DNA from: Oscillospiraceae bacterium
GTDB taxonomy: Bacteria > Bacillota > Clostridia > Oscillospirales > Acutalibacteraceae
DNA: 12,087 nt
Reading direction: 5' to 3'
Assembly: GCA_031262125.1 (NCBI GenBank)
Contig: JAISII010000092.1
Coordinates: 1-12,087 of the forward strand
Part shown: piece by piece, positions 1 through 7,154 of the stretch
Layout: every line of letters starts with the position of its first letter
How positions within the stretch are numbered: position 1 is the first letter of the stretch
Notes under the pieces: generated by a model
Databases searched by the model: none
Seen by the model: the letters and a program-made list of their open reading frames with translations, nothing else
Told to the model about the DNA's origin: nothing
Made by a program: the position numbers and the translations under genes

Positions 1-476
1 TCTTGCTCTTCGGCGTCTTTTAAATCGTCCTCGGTAAGCTCGCCTGCTTTTTTGGCTGCTTTAAGTTTTTCCATTGTTTCTCGCCGAACATTACGCACCT
101 GCACTTTTGTGTCCTCGGCTAAACGTGCAATTTCTTTGGTTATCTCTTTACGTCTGTCCTCGGTTAGCGGCGGGAAAATCAAACGAATTATTTTACCGTC
201 GTTTTGCGGGTTAATGCCAATGTCAGACATCTGAATTGCCTTTTCTATTTGACGTAAAATAGAAACATCCCACGGCTGAATTACCAGCGTGCGTGCCTCG
301 GTAACCGAAACAGCAGCCAGCTGGTTTATTGGTGTGGGTGTATCATAATAGTCAACGTGCACTTTATCAAGCACGGCAGGGTTTGCACGCCCCGCTCTTA
401 TTGAAGCATATTCATCAATAAGGTGATTAATTCTTCTTTGCATACGTTCTTTTGATTTGTCAACTTGTTCAAACAT
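1..476 (-). CDS. frr: Ribosome recycling factor, 3' end cut off by the window
   Basis: Ribosome recycling factor acts in the cytoplasm with EF-G to split the post-termination ribosome. The reading frame begins MFEQVDKSKERM and 158 codons are visible. Family hallmarks are RAGRANPAVLDKVHVDYY near residues 28-45, the PTPINQLA segment, VIQPWD, and VRNVRRE near residue 130. The family is about 185 residues long, so roughly the last 27 residues lie outside the window. An AAGGAG site (485-490) sits eight bases before the ATG and fixes the start. It follows pyrH by 51 bases with no terminator seen between them, the common pyrH-frr arrangement, so the two are probably co-transcribed. Confidence 0.97.
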   Translation of the reverse strand, partial: MFEQVDKSKERMQRRINHLIDEYASIRAGRANPAVLDKVHVDYYDTPTPINQLAAVSVTEARTLVIQPWDVSILRQIEKAIQMSDIGINPQNDGKIIRLIFPPLTEDRRKEITKEIARLAEDTKVQVRNVRRETMEKLKAAKKAGELTEDDLKDAEEQ

Positions 477-527
477 TTTTGTTTCTCCTTGTTATTAATA
501 ATAAGTTAAAATTACAAAGCCTAAAAC

Positions 528-1235
528 TCAGCTTGTAACAATTGTGCCAACATTTTCGCCTTTTATTGCAAGGCAGATATTATCAGGCTTGTCTATATTA
601 AACACTACAATGGGGATGTTATTTTCCATACACATTGTGGCAGCGGTATTATCCATAACCGCAAGGTTGTTTGTAAAGATTTCGGAATATGTCAGTGAAT
701 CGTACATTTTGGCATCATTATTTTCCCTTGGGTCGCTGTCATAAACGCCATCTACCATTGTAGCTTTAAGGAACACTTCTGCTTCAATTTCGGCTGCACG
801 CAGTGCAGCGGCGGTGTCGGTTGTAAAAAACGGGTTACCCGTGCCGCAACCAAAAATTACAACCCTGCCTTTTTCAAAATGCCTGATTGCTTTGTTGCGG
901 ATATACGGCTCTGCCACTTGACGCATTGTTATTGCAGTTTGCACACGCACCTGCACGCCCAGCTGCTCCAAAGCATCGGCAACTGCCATTGCGTTCATTG
1001 CCGTTGCAAGCATACCAATGTGGTCGGCACGTGTTCTGTCCATATCTTGGCTTGTGCGTCCACGCCAAAAGTTGCCGCCGCCAACAACAATGCCGATTTC
1101 GGCTCCCAACTCTACAGCATTTTTAATTGATTTGCAAATTTTAATGAGTGTATCGTTGTCAATCCCGAATTTTTTGTTGCCTGCAAGCGATTCGCCCGAA
1201 AGCTTTAATAAAATTCTTTTATACTTAATACTCAT
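528..1235 (-). CDS. pyrH: UMP kinase
   Basis: UMP kinase phosphorylates UMP to UDP with ATP, a step of pyrimidine nucleotide synthesis, in the cytoplasm. It belongs to the amino-acid-kinase fold, not the P-loop kinases. Visible motifs are KYKRILLKLSGES at residues 4-16, GGGNFWRGR at 52-60 and TGNPFFTTDTAAALRA in the C-terminal half. At 235 residues it is of normal length. A GTG at 1241 would add two residues, but the TAGGAG ribosome binding site (1243-1248) is only one base from it and seven bases from the ATG at 1235, so I chose the ATG. frr follows 51 bases downstream. Confidence 0.97.
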   Translation of the reverse strand: MSIKYKRILLKLSGESLAGNKKFGIDNDTLIKICKSIKNAVELGAEIGIVVGGGNFWRGRTSQDMDRTRADHIGMLATAMNAMAVADALEQLGVQVRVQTAITMRQVAEPYIRNKAIRHFEKGRVVIFGCGTGNPFFTTDTAAALRAAEIEAEVFLKATMVDGVYDSDPRENNDAKMYDSLTYSEIFTNNLAVMDNTAATMCMENNIPIVVFNIDKPDNICLAIKGENVGTIVTS

Positions 1236-1280
1236 AAACACGCTCCTAAAATAACTTATTTTATTATTTACTTTTGCCTT

Positions 1281-1318
1281 TAATTATATCATAAACGCAA
1301 TGCGTTTTGATATAATTA
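1281..1318. repeat. Near-perfect palindrome in the pyrH leader, with a mirrored extended -10 box in each arm
   Basis: The left arm (1281-1299) and right arm (1301-1318) pair over 18 bases with a single bulged base and a one-base centre. Each arm contains TGATATAAT, an extended -10 motif, so one copy points left toward pyrH (TATAAT at 1283-1288) and one points right (1311-1316). A second short hairpin with a GCAA loop follows at 1331-1344. No run of T follows on either strand, so it does not look like a terminator. It could be a two-fold symmetric operator, an RNA hairpin in the pyrH leader, or a small dispersed repeat. The sequence alone does not decide. Confidence 0.6.
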
Positions 1319-1367
1319 GTGCATCGCCTTTTGCCGCAAGGCAAATACAGGCGGCACATATAAATTA

Positions 1368-1396
1368 ATAATACACTATTTGCAACTGTTTGTAAA
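1368..1396 (-). promoter_or_regulatory. Candidate sigma-A promoter for pyrH-frr
   Basis: On the minus strand TTTACA (1391-1396) and TATTAT (1368-1373) are separated by 17 bases. Transcription would start near 1361 and give a leader of about 125 bases that includes the palindrome at 1281-1318. An overlapping alternative uses TTGCAA as the -35 with a poorer -10. The extended -10 in the palindrome is a second possible start much closer to the gene. Confidence 0.45.
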
Positions 1397-1407
1397 CCCA
1401 AATTAAG

Positions 1408-2985
1408 CTAATTTTCAGATATTTTCAGATTATCAGTTGCCTCAACTTCAATTTCCTGCAAATCGTTCTGTTCGGCTTCTATGGCAGGCACAGCACACGC
1501 ACGTTTTGATAATTGAATCAGCTCGTCGTCGTCGCTGCCGGTTAAGATTAGCTTATCGCCTTGGTGCAAAACCGTGCTGCCGTTTGGCACAACACGTTTG
1601 CCTTGCTGCCACACCATAACAATAAGCACGCTGGCGGGCAGGTTTAAATCCGCTACCTTTTTACCGCACCAAAAGTCGCCTTTTGTAAGTTTTAGCTTTA
1701 GCAGCTTTGTTTTGTCGCTGTCGGGGTAATCACTAAATGTGCTCAAAACAGATTCGGCGTTGTCGTCCAGCAAATTCAGCTTGCGGGCAACAACGGGTAT
1801 TAGTGTGCCCTGAATTGTAAGCGAAAGCAAACAGACAAAGAAAACTATATTAAACAAGGGTTCGCCGAACAAAAGCCCCGACGATAAAACAATGGCGGCA
1901 AACGCTATCGAAGAATCGCCCTGCAAGCCCACAAACGCCACAAACGCTTTTTCTTTAAGCGTCATTTTTTTGCTAAACAGCCCTTTATTTTTCCAAAATG
2001 GGAACAAGGTTATAAAAACCGAAAGCGGGCGTGCCAAAAAGCACAAAACAATAAAGCAAATAACGCTGGGCAGTGCATAACCAATCATATGGGTTGGCGT
2101 TACAAGCAAGCCCAAAATAAAGAACATTATAATTTGCAACAGCCAAGTAAAACCGTCAAAAAAATGCACCATACTGCGGCGTGCAGCAAATTTGGTGTTG
2201 CCGATAACAATGCCCAAAATATAAACCGCCAAATAACCGTTGCCGCCCAAAGCAGTGGTTACCGAATAGCAAGCCACAACAACGGCAAACGCCAAAATAA
2301 AGTACAACCCCTCAACATCTAAATGTACTTTTTTAAACAAATGGTGTGCCGCAAACGAAAACACAGCCGTAACAATAAGCGACACCCCAATTTGCTGCAC
2401 CAAAAACCACACAACAGCCCAACCGCTGAGAATATTGCCCTGCAACAGACCCAAAAATGTTACTGTTAAAAGGTAAGAAATCGGGTCGTTGCTGCCGCTT
2501 TCCATCTCAATAAGAGAGGCAAGCCCGCCTTTTAGGTTAAGCTTTTTTGTACGCAAAATCGAGAAGGTAGATGTTGCATCGGTACTGCAAACAATTGCAC
2601 CCAGCAGCAGCCCTTCTAAAATGCTTGATTGTAAGATAAGCACCGCTGCAAAACCGAATGTAACAGCAGTCAGCAATGTTCCAAAAGTTGCCAAAAAACC
2701 GGCTTGCAGTGCAACGGGTTTTGCTTTTTTCCACTTCATGCCAAAGCCGCCGAAAAACATTATAAAAACAAGGGCAATTGAACAAATATGATTGGCGAAC
2801 ATAGCATCGTTAAATTTTATACCCACAGGTCCGCTCTCGCCAATAAACATACCCAAGCCCAAAAACAGCAGCAAGGTGGGCACGCCAAATTTATAAAGCA
2901 GTTTGCTCGACCAAATTGCAAAAATCAGCAGAACGCTCCCAATCAAAGCCCACCACAGCCAGTCCAGCTGCAACAAATTTTCCAA
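1408..2985 (-). CDS. CPA1-family K+/H+ (or Na+/H+) antiporter with C-terminal TrkA-C domain, NhaP2/CvrA-like
   Basis: An integral membrane cation/proton antiporter of 525 residues. About twelve hydrophobic segments fill residues 10-400. CPA1 signatures include STDAT at 134-138 and ESGSNDP at 162-168, where Asn166-Asp167 form the expected ion-binding pair. Residues about 425-495 resemble a TrkA-C (RCK_C) ligand-binding domain, as in the NhaP2/CvrA K+/H+ antiporters, and an acidic tail follows. The start is TTG: GGAGG (2993-2997) lies seven bases upstream and the first internal Met is at residue 46, inside a membrane segment. One oddity is GLQGD at 353-357, where CPA1 proteins usually have GLRGA. 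The cation is not decided by the sequence. It has its own promoter and appears monocistronic. Confidence 0.88.
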   Translation of the reverse strand: MENLLQLDWLWWALIGSVLLIFAIWSSKLLYKFGVPTLLLFLGLGMFIGESGPVGIKFNDAMFANHICSIALVFIMFFGGFGMKWKKAKPVALQAGFLATFGTLLTAVTFGFAAVLILQSSILEGLLLGAIVCSTDATSTFSILRTKKLNLKGGLASLIEMESGSNDPISYLLTVTFLGLLQGNILSGWAVVWFLVQQIGVSLIVTAVFSFAAHHLFKKVHLDVEGLYFILAFAVVVACYSVTTALGGNGYLAVYILGIVIGNTKFAARRSMVHFFDGFTWLLQIIMFFILGLLVTPTHMIGYALPSVICFIVLCFLARPLSVFITLFPFWKNKGLFSKKMTLKEKAFVAFVGLQGDSSIAFAAIVLSSGLLFGEPLFNIVFFVCLLSLTIQGTLIPVVARKLNLLDDNAESVLSTFSDYPDSDKTKLLKLKLTKGDFWCGKKVADLNLPASVLIVMVWQQGKRVVPNGSTVLHQGDKLILTGSDDDELIQLSKRACAVPAIEAEQNDLQEIEVEATDNLKISEN

Positions 2986-3027
2986 CCTTATTCCTCCCCT
3001 ACTTTTTTAAATACTTATTATATAACA

Positions 3028-3056
3028 ATAATACCATAATTTAGGCTTTTAAACAA
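3028..3056 (-). promoter_or_regulatory. Sigma-A promoter for the antiporter gene
   Basis: On the minus strand TTGTTT (3051-3056), a 17-base spacer and TATTAT (3028-3033) are preceded by TGG, giving an extended -10. It lies between the upstream terminator and the antiporter ribosome binding site, with a leader of about 35 bases. Confidence 0.55.
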
Positions 3057-3103
3057 TAGTTGTGAGGGCAAAGTTTAAATTTTTCTCATATTTAATATTA
3101 ATT

Positions 3104-3138
3104 TATAAAAAAACAGCCCCTCATAAAAATGAGGGACT
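3104..3138 (-). terminator. Rho-independent terminator after the small P-loop gene
   Basis: Arms 3115-3124 and 3129-3138 form a ten-base-pair stem with one G-U wobble and a four-base loop. Read on the minus strand the stem is followed within two bases by a run of seven T. It begins 28 bases after the stop of the gene at 3166-3582 and separates that unit from the antiporter gene. Confidence 0.88.
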
Positions 3139-3165
3139 AATAAAACTATTTAAATTTTTTAAAAA

Positions 3166-3582
3166 TTACAGTCTTTCGCAAACTGCACTGATGTTTGCAG
3201 GCAAATCTTCTTCGGCTGCCGAAATGAGCAGGATAATGTTAGTTTCAGCAGTTTCGGACAGATTGTGAAGCTTTGCGAGAAAATCTTCCAAGCCCTCTGC
3301 ACCCTCGGGGCAAATTTTAAAAGTAGAGTCTATCAGAATATCGGTAACATCATAGTTCCCGGCACAAATACCGCTTACAAAGCCGAAAAGCATACTATAG
3401 CCCGAAACAAGGTATTGGTCGGTATCTATCAAACGTGCTTTGTGTGTTATGTCGTAAGTGAGCTTTGCACCTTTTTCAATAACAACTACATTGCCTACCG
3501 AAGCGGCAACAGCCTCGTTTGCAAGCTGAATAAGCTTTTTTGTTTTGCCCGAACCCTTTTTTCCAATAATAAGTGTAACCAT
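3166..3582 (-). CDS. Small P-loop ATP-binding protein of unknown function
   Basis: A 138-residue protein I cannot assign to a named family. It opens with MVTLIIGKKGSGKTK, a Walker A motif at residues 7-14. DILIDST at 81-87 is a plausible Walker B strand, and the stretch ending NIILLISA near residue 120 looks like a further core beta-strand. There is no signal peptide or membrane segment, so it is probably cytoplasmic. The ATG at 3582 is preferred because GGAGG (3591-3595) is eight bases before it, whereas a longer frame from 3597 would start on top of that site. It follows pgi by 116 bases and ends in a good terminator, so it may be the last gene of a pgi transcript. Some Clostridia proteins of this size are labelled PilT-like, but I see no support for a role in motility. 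Confidence 0.75.
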   Translation of the reverse strand: MVTLIIGKKGSGKTKKLIQLANEAVAASVGNVVVIEKGAKLTYDITHKARLIDTDQYLVSGYSMLFGFVSGICAGNYDVTDILIDSTFKICPEGAEGLEDFLAKLHNLSETAETNIILLISAAEEDLPANISAVCERL

Positions 3583-3698
3583 TTTAACTTCCTCCATTTT
3601 TATAAATAAAACTATTTCTTATTTTAGATTGTGCAGAGCAGACGGAGTTATTTTGGCGAATATTTTCTGCAGTCTGCATTATTATTTGTTATTTAGCT

Positions 3699-5036
3699 TT
3701 AAGAGAGTCTTGCTTCTAAAATTGCTTTTTCGCTCTCGTAACCCGGTTTGCCCAAAAGTGCAAACATATTCTTTTTATAGCTTTCTACCCCGGGTTGGTT
3801 AAACGGGTTAACGCCCAAAATATAGCCCGATATCGCACAAGCCTTTTCAAAAAAGTAAACCAAATAGCCCAGTTCGAACTCGTTTGCTTGTTCAATTTCG
3901 ATTACTACATTCGGCACTCCGCCGTCGTTATGAGCCAAAACAGTGCCCAAAAACGCTTTTTTATTAACAAAATCAACCGTCTTGCCCGATAAAAAGTTCA
4001 AACCGTCAACATCTTCGGCATCGCTGCCGATTGTAAGCTGCCGCTGCGGGTTTTTGTACATAACTACGGTTTCAAACAAATCACGACGCCCGTCTTGAAT
4101 ATATTGCCCCATAGAGTGCAAATCGGTAGAAAACACTACGCTTGCCGGGAAGATACCCTTATGGTCCTTGCCCTCGCTCTCGCCGTACAGCTGCTTAAAC
4201 CATTCCGACATCATCGCAAACGACGGCTCGTATGCAACCAAAAGCTCGATTGATTTGCCTTTGCGGTACATAATGTTCCTTATTGCCGCATAGCGGTAGC
4301 AAGGGTTGGTGCTTAGGTCGCAAATGCTAAAATCGGCTTGTGCTTTTTGTGCACCTGCCATTAAAGCATCAATATCTGCTCCGCTGACGGCTATTGGCAA
4401 CAAGCCAACGGCAGTAAGCACAGAAAAACGCCCGCCAACTTCGTCGGGCACAACAAAAGTTTCAAAGCCCTCTCGGTCGGCAAGTTGCTTTAATGTCCCA
4501 CGGGATTTATCGGTAGTGCAGTAAATACGGGATTTTGCCCCTTCTTTGCCGTACTTATTCTCCAGCAATTCTCTAAAAACTCTAAAAGCAATTGCCGGCT
4601 CGGTAGTTGTGCCGGACTTTGAAATCATATTGATAGAAATATCTTTACCCTCGCAAATTTCAAGCAACTCAGCCACAGCGGTTGAGCTTATGCTGTTGCC
4701 TGTGTAGTAAATTTGCGGTGTATCTTTGCACAAAGCATTATAGTTCTGCGATTTTAAAAATTCTATAGCAGCCCTTGCCCCCAAATAGGAGCCGCCAATG
4801 CCGATAACGATAAATATATCGGTATCTTTCTTGATTTTTTCGGCTGCAGCCTTAATGCGTGCAAATTCTTCTTTGTCATAATCGGTGGGTAATGTAAGCC
4901 AACCTGTAAATTCGCTGCCCAAGCCCGTGCCGGTGTGCAGCAAATTGTGTGCTGCGGCAACCTGCGGCTCTATGGCGGCAAACTCGCTGTCGGTTACAAA
5001 CCCTTGCAAATGCTTTTCTTCAAGCGTTGCGGGCAT
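3699..5036 (-). CDS. pgi: Glucose-6-phosphate isomerase
   Basis: Converts glucose 6-phosphate to fructose 6-phosphate in glycolysis and gluconeogenesis, in the cytoplasm. The 445-residue length fits the short Gram-positive class. Motifs, numbered from the chosen start, are IGIGGSYLGARA near 78-90, the sugar-phosphate loop SKSGTTTEP at 139-147, signature DEVGGRFSV at 198-206, STDLHSMGQ with the catalytic His at 303-311, and NQPGVESYK ending in the conserved Lys421. A TTG at 5066 would add ten residues, but GGAGG lies between it and the ATG at 5036, so the ATG is preferred. The spacing of ten bases is slightly long. A strong promoter lies upstream. The N-terminus lacks the FDYS-like opening common in relatives. 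Confidence 0.97.
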   Translation of the reverse strand: MPATLEEKHLQGFVTDSEFAAIEPQVAAAHNLLHTGTGLGSEFTGWLTLPTDYDKEEFARIKAAAEKIKKDTDIFIVIGIGGSYLGARAAIEFLKSQNYNALCKDTPQIYYTGNSISSTAVAELLEICEGKDISINMISKSGTTTEPAIAFRVFRELLENKYGKEGAKSRIYCTTDKSRGTLKQLADREGFETFVVPDEVGGRFSVLTAVGLLPIAVSGADIDALMAGAQKAQADFSICDLSTNPCYRYAAIRNIMYRKGKSIELLVAYEPSFAMMSEWFKQLYGESEGKDHKGIFPASVVFSTDLHSMGQYIQDGRRDLFETVVMYKNPQRQLTIGSDAEDVDGLNFLSGKTVDFVNKKAFLGTVLAHNDGGVPNVVIEIEQANEFELGYLVYFFEKACAISGYILGVNPFNQPGVESYKKNMFALLGKPGYESEKAILEARLS

Positions 5037-5091
5037 TTTATGTAAACCTCCGTATGCAAAGGGCAAAAGCCCAAATGCTTTATTTTTAACT

Positions 5092-5120
5092 ATTATAAAC
5101 TATTTTAAAATTGTTTGCAA
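5092..5120 (-). promoter_or_regulatory. Sigma-A promoter for pgi
   Basis: On the minus strand TTGCAA (5115-5120), exactly 17 bases and a perfect TATAAT (5092-5097). The leader is about 50 bases and contains a small GGGC-TTTT-GCCC hairpin at 5061-5072. pgi therefore need not depend on read-through from the carboxypeptidase gene. Confidence 0.75.
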
Positions 5121-5163
5121 CTGTTTTCAAGAATTATTTATACTAACTTCACATTAGTTACGC

Positions 5164-6312
5164 TTAAAATGCGAATAACCAATAAAGCAAAACGTCCAAA
5201 ATCGATTTATAAGTCATTTCTTCCGAGCCGGTTTTAGCTCTTATCGGAAACTGGGCAATCATCTCGCCCTCCATAAGGTATTTTAAAACGCCAACCTGTT
5301 CCCCAGGCGAAATCGGTGCTGCAAAGCTCTCGGGCAGTTCAATTATCGGGGTAATTTTTTTAGAATTTTCGTTAGACAGCACTACTTTTTTGTTAACATC
5401 ACATTCAAGCTCAATTGTAGGGGTCATTCCGTTGCTTACCTTAAGCTCCTCAATACCCTCCGTTGGCAAAGCCAAATTTGCCATTTTATAGTTTGCAAAG
5501 CCAAAGTCCAGCAGTGTTGTGGCATCCTTAAACCGCTCGGTGCCGCTTTGGCAGCCCAGCACTACAGCACAAACAGCCATATCGTTTTTAACCGCACTTG
5601 CCGAGATGCAGCTGCCTGCCTCTTCGGTTGTGCCTGTTTTAAGCCCTGTTATGCCGCTGTAGGATTTTAAAAGCTTGTTGCTGTTTACTATCTGAGTTTT
5701 CCCTCCACGCAATGTGTCAAGCCAAATGGAGGAGTACTCGATTATTTTTTCGTGCTTTAGCAGCTCTGCCGACATAACGGCAACATCAAAGGCAGATGTT
5801 ACGTGTCCGCCCTCTTCCTCGCCGTTGCAGTTTTTAAAAACCGTGTCATTCATCCCAAGCTCTTTTGCACGGGTGTTCATTTTTTCTACAAAAGCCGTTT
5901 CGCTTCCGGCGAGTGTTTCGGCAAGTGCAAGCGTGGCATCGTTTGCCGAGGCTACCATTGTCGCTTTAAGCATATCGCTTACCGACATTACCTCGCCCTC
6001 TACCAAAAAAACATCTGCCCCCGGCACGGCCGCCGCCTTTGCCGAGACTGTAACATCGGTGTCAAAAGCAATTTTGCCGTTTTTAACAGCCTCCAACACC
6101 AAAAGAGCCGACATTATTTTAGTCAGCGAAGCCGCAGGGCGTACCTCGTGTGGGTTCTTTTCATAAAGCACTTTGCCTGTGGTAACTTCAATAAGCACAG
6201 CCGACGGAGCCGAAATCTCGCTTTGCGTAACCGCATTTATGTTAATAATACTTAACGGAGAAAGCAGTAATATTACAGTTAGTATTATTGAAGCAAGCTT
6301 TTTAGAAAACAT
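5164..6312 (-). CDS. Serine-type D-Ala-D-Ala carboxypeptidase (penicillin-binding protein, peptidase S11)
   Basis: A secreted low-molecular-weight penicillin-binding protein of 382 residues that removes the terminal D-alanine from peptidoglycan pentapeptides. Residues 1-28 are a signal peptide (KK near the start, a hydrophobic core, likely cleavage after ININA). The catalytic set is complete: SLTK at 62-65 with Ser62, SAN at 122-124 (the family usually has SGN), and KTG at 225-227. Residues about 285-370 fit the PBP5-type C-terminal beta domain. The last residues, SILDVLLYWLFAF, are hydrophobic and suit membrane attachment. The ATG at 6312 has a GAGGTG site five bases upstream. The size resembles DacF or DacB, but I do not commit to a symbol. 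It stands alone between the repeat region and pgi. No convincing terminator is visible after it. Confidence 0.93.
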   Translation of the reverse strand: MFSKKLASIILTVILLLSPLSIININAVTQSEISAPSAVLIEVTTGKVLYEKNPHEVRPAASLTKIMSALLVLEAVKNGKIAFDTDVTVSAKAAAVPGADVFLVEGEVMSVSDMLKATMVASANDATLALAETLAGSETAFVEKMNTRAKELGMNDTVFKNCNGEEEGGHVTSAFDVAVMSAELLKHEKIIEYSSIWLDTLRGGKTQIVNSNKLLKSYSGITGLKTGTTEEAGSCISASAVKNDMAVCAVVLGCQSGTERFKDATTLLDFGFANYKMANLALPTEGIEELKVSNGMTPTIELECDVNKKVVLSNENSKKITPIIELPESFAAPISPGEQVGVLKYLMEGEMIAQFPIRAKTGSEEMTYKSILDVLLYWLFAF

Positions 6313-6388
6313 AAAAACACCTCGTTATAAAATAAATAATTATTTATAATTATGATGTTTTAAAGTGTTTTATGCGTAGTAAACTTTT

Positions 6389-6435
6389 TTCTCCCCCTGT
6401 CGGCTTCGCCGACATCCCCCTCTAAGAGGGAGACT
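6389..6435 (-). repeat. Hairpin repeat unit A (inverted copy)
   Basis: Contains the stem TGTCGGC-TTC-GCCGACA (6398-6414) and a palindromic CCCTCT-A-AGAGGG core (6418-6430). Read on the minus strand it has the same order as unit B: CTCCCTCTTAGAGGG core, then a variable stem, then a GGGGGAGAA tail. Its inner 18 bases (6418-6435) are complementary to 6466-6483 of unit B with one mismatch, so A and B together could fold into one long stem. Confidence 0.8.
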
Positions 6436-6465
6436 TTTTAGCTCTCTTTTTTGAGTGCACCCCAA

Positions 6466-6518
6466 AGCCTCCCTCTTAGAGGGAGGTGGCAGAGCGTAAG
6501 CTCTGACGGAAGGAGAAA
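6466..6518 (+). repeat. Hairpin repeat unit B
   Basis: Starts with the near-palindrome CCTCCCTCTTAGAGGGAGG (6468-6486), then TGGC, a six-base stem CAGAGC-GTAA-GCTCTG with a GNRA-type loop (6490-6505), then GACGGAAGGAGAAAA. It matches unit A in inverse orientation and unit C in architecture, while the sequence of the small stem differs in each copy and remains paired. Confidence 0.8.
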
Positions 6519-6553
6519 AATCAGATGTGGTTTGCTACAGGTCTCTTGAAAGC

Positions 6554-6607
6554 GGGAAAATTCCCCTCCGTGGAGGGTGGCTTCGCTTAAGCGAAGACGG
6601 GGTGGTT
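6554..6607 (+). repeat. Hairpin repeat unit C
   Basis: Begins with a GGGAA-AA-TTCCC mini-hairpin, then CCCTCC-GT-GGAGGG (6564-6577), TGGC, a perfect 16-base palindrome CTTCGCTTAAGCGAAG (6581-6596), then GACGGGGTGGTTT. The skeleton of C-rich hairpin, TGGC, variable stem and GACGG is shared with unit B. It lies 18 bases after the ispF stop and might also act as a transcription end for ispF, but the T-run after its hairpin on that strand is short (AATTTT). Confidence 0.75.
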
Positions 6608-6624
6608 TACAAGAAAAAAATCAA

Positions 6625-7092
6625 TCAATCAAGCAAACAAACAGCATGAGCAGCTATGCCTTCACCTGCTCCCGTAAAACCTAAGCCTTCTTCGGTTGTA
6701 GCTTTTACCGAAACGCTGTTTTGCGGCAAACGTGCCGCTTCTTCAATATTTTTTATCATTTGCGGTATATAGTCTTTAAGCTTTGGCTGCTGGCAAACGA
6801 TAATCGAATCTATATTAACAACCTTATAGCCATACACATCCAAAACATCTGCAACATAACGCAACAGCTGCAAACTGTCGGCATTTTTAAACTTTGGGTC
6901 GGTATCGGGGAACAATTTGCCAATATCGCCATATGCTGCTGCACCCAGCAGTGCGTCCATAATTGCATGCACCAAAACATCGGCATCGCTATGCCCGAGC
7001 AAGCCTTTTTCATAGGGTATCTCTACCCCGCCGAGTATCAGCTTTCGGTTTTCTACAAGACGATGAACGTCGTAGCCGTTACCTATACGCAT
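6625..7092 (-). CDS. ispF: 2-C-methyl-D-erythritol 2,4-cyclodiphosphate synthase
   Basis: Fifth enzyme of the MEP isoprenoid pathway. It cyclises CDP-methylerythritol 2-phosphate to MEcPP with loss of CMP, as a cytoplasmic homotrimer. The 155 residues include MRIGNGYDVHRL, with metal ligands Asp8 and His10, GHSDADVLVHAIMDALLGA with His42 as the third ligand, KLFPDTDPKFK, and the C-terminal KATTEEGLGFTGAGEGIAA. Length and ligand numbering match the family exactly. The ATG at 7092 has AGGAGA (7102-7107) nine bases upstream. A TTG at 7113 would add seven residues but has no site of its own. ispD, the earlier pathway enzyme, lies just upstream, separated by an unusual 82-base AT-rich spacer. Confidence 0.97.
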   Translation of the reverse strand: MRIGNGYDVHRLVENRKLILGGVEIPYEKGLLGHSDADVLVHAIMDALLGAAAYGDIGKLFPDTDPKFKNADSLQLLRYVADVLDVYGYKVVNIDSIIVCQQPKLKDYIPQMIKNIEEAARLPQNSVSVKATTEEGLGFTGAGEGIAAHAVCLLD

Positions 7093-7154
7093 TTTCAAAC
7101 TTCTCCTATACAATAGTTACAAGTTGATTTTTTTTTTAATAATTTTTAAAAAAA

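Larger units (their letters stand above)
6313..6624. other. Gene-free region occupied by three hairpin repeats
   Basis: This 312-base interval between the carboxypeptidase start and the ispF stop has no convincing gene. The part nearest the carboxypeptidase (6313-6388) is AT-rich and presumably holds its promoter, though I could not pick a clear -35/-10 pair. The rest is filled by three hairpin-forming repeat units listed separately, which differ sharply in base composition from the surrounding AT-rich spacer. Confidence 0.7.

Noticed and set aside
3598..3698. Inverted GCAGAC/GTCTGC after pgi as a terminator
   Set aside because: The six-base stem encloses about 30 bases and no T-run follows it, so it would not form a stable terminator hairpin.
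1379..5126. A 13-base word, AAACAGTTGCAAA on the minus strand, at both 1379-1391 and 5114-5126, each inside a promoter region
   Set aside because: In 12 kb of AT-rich DNA a couple of chance 13-base matches are expected, and the word sits at different offsets from the best -35 boxes of pyrH and pgi.
5143..5156. Short hairpin CTAAC/ATTAG after the carboxypeptidase gene as a terminator
   Set aside because: The stem is only four to five weak pairs and the following sequence is mixed A/T without a T-run.
5714..6255. Two long open frames on the plus strand (each 150 residues) across the carboxypeptidase gene
   Set aside because: They lie wholly inside a well-supported minus-strand gene with complete catalytic motifs, have no ribosome binding site, and read as low-complexity antisense translations.
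6389..6607. CRISPR array at the repeat cluster
   Set aside because: There are only three units, one inverted, with unequal spacing and divergent sequence. There are no regular spacers and no cas genes nearby.
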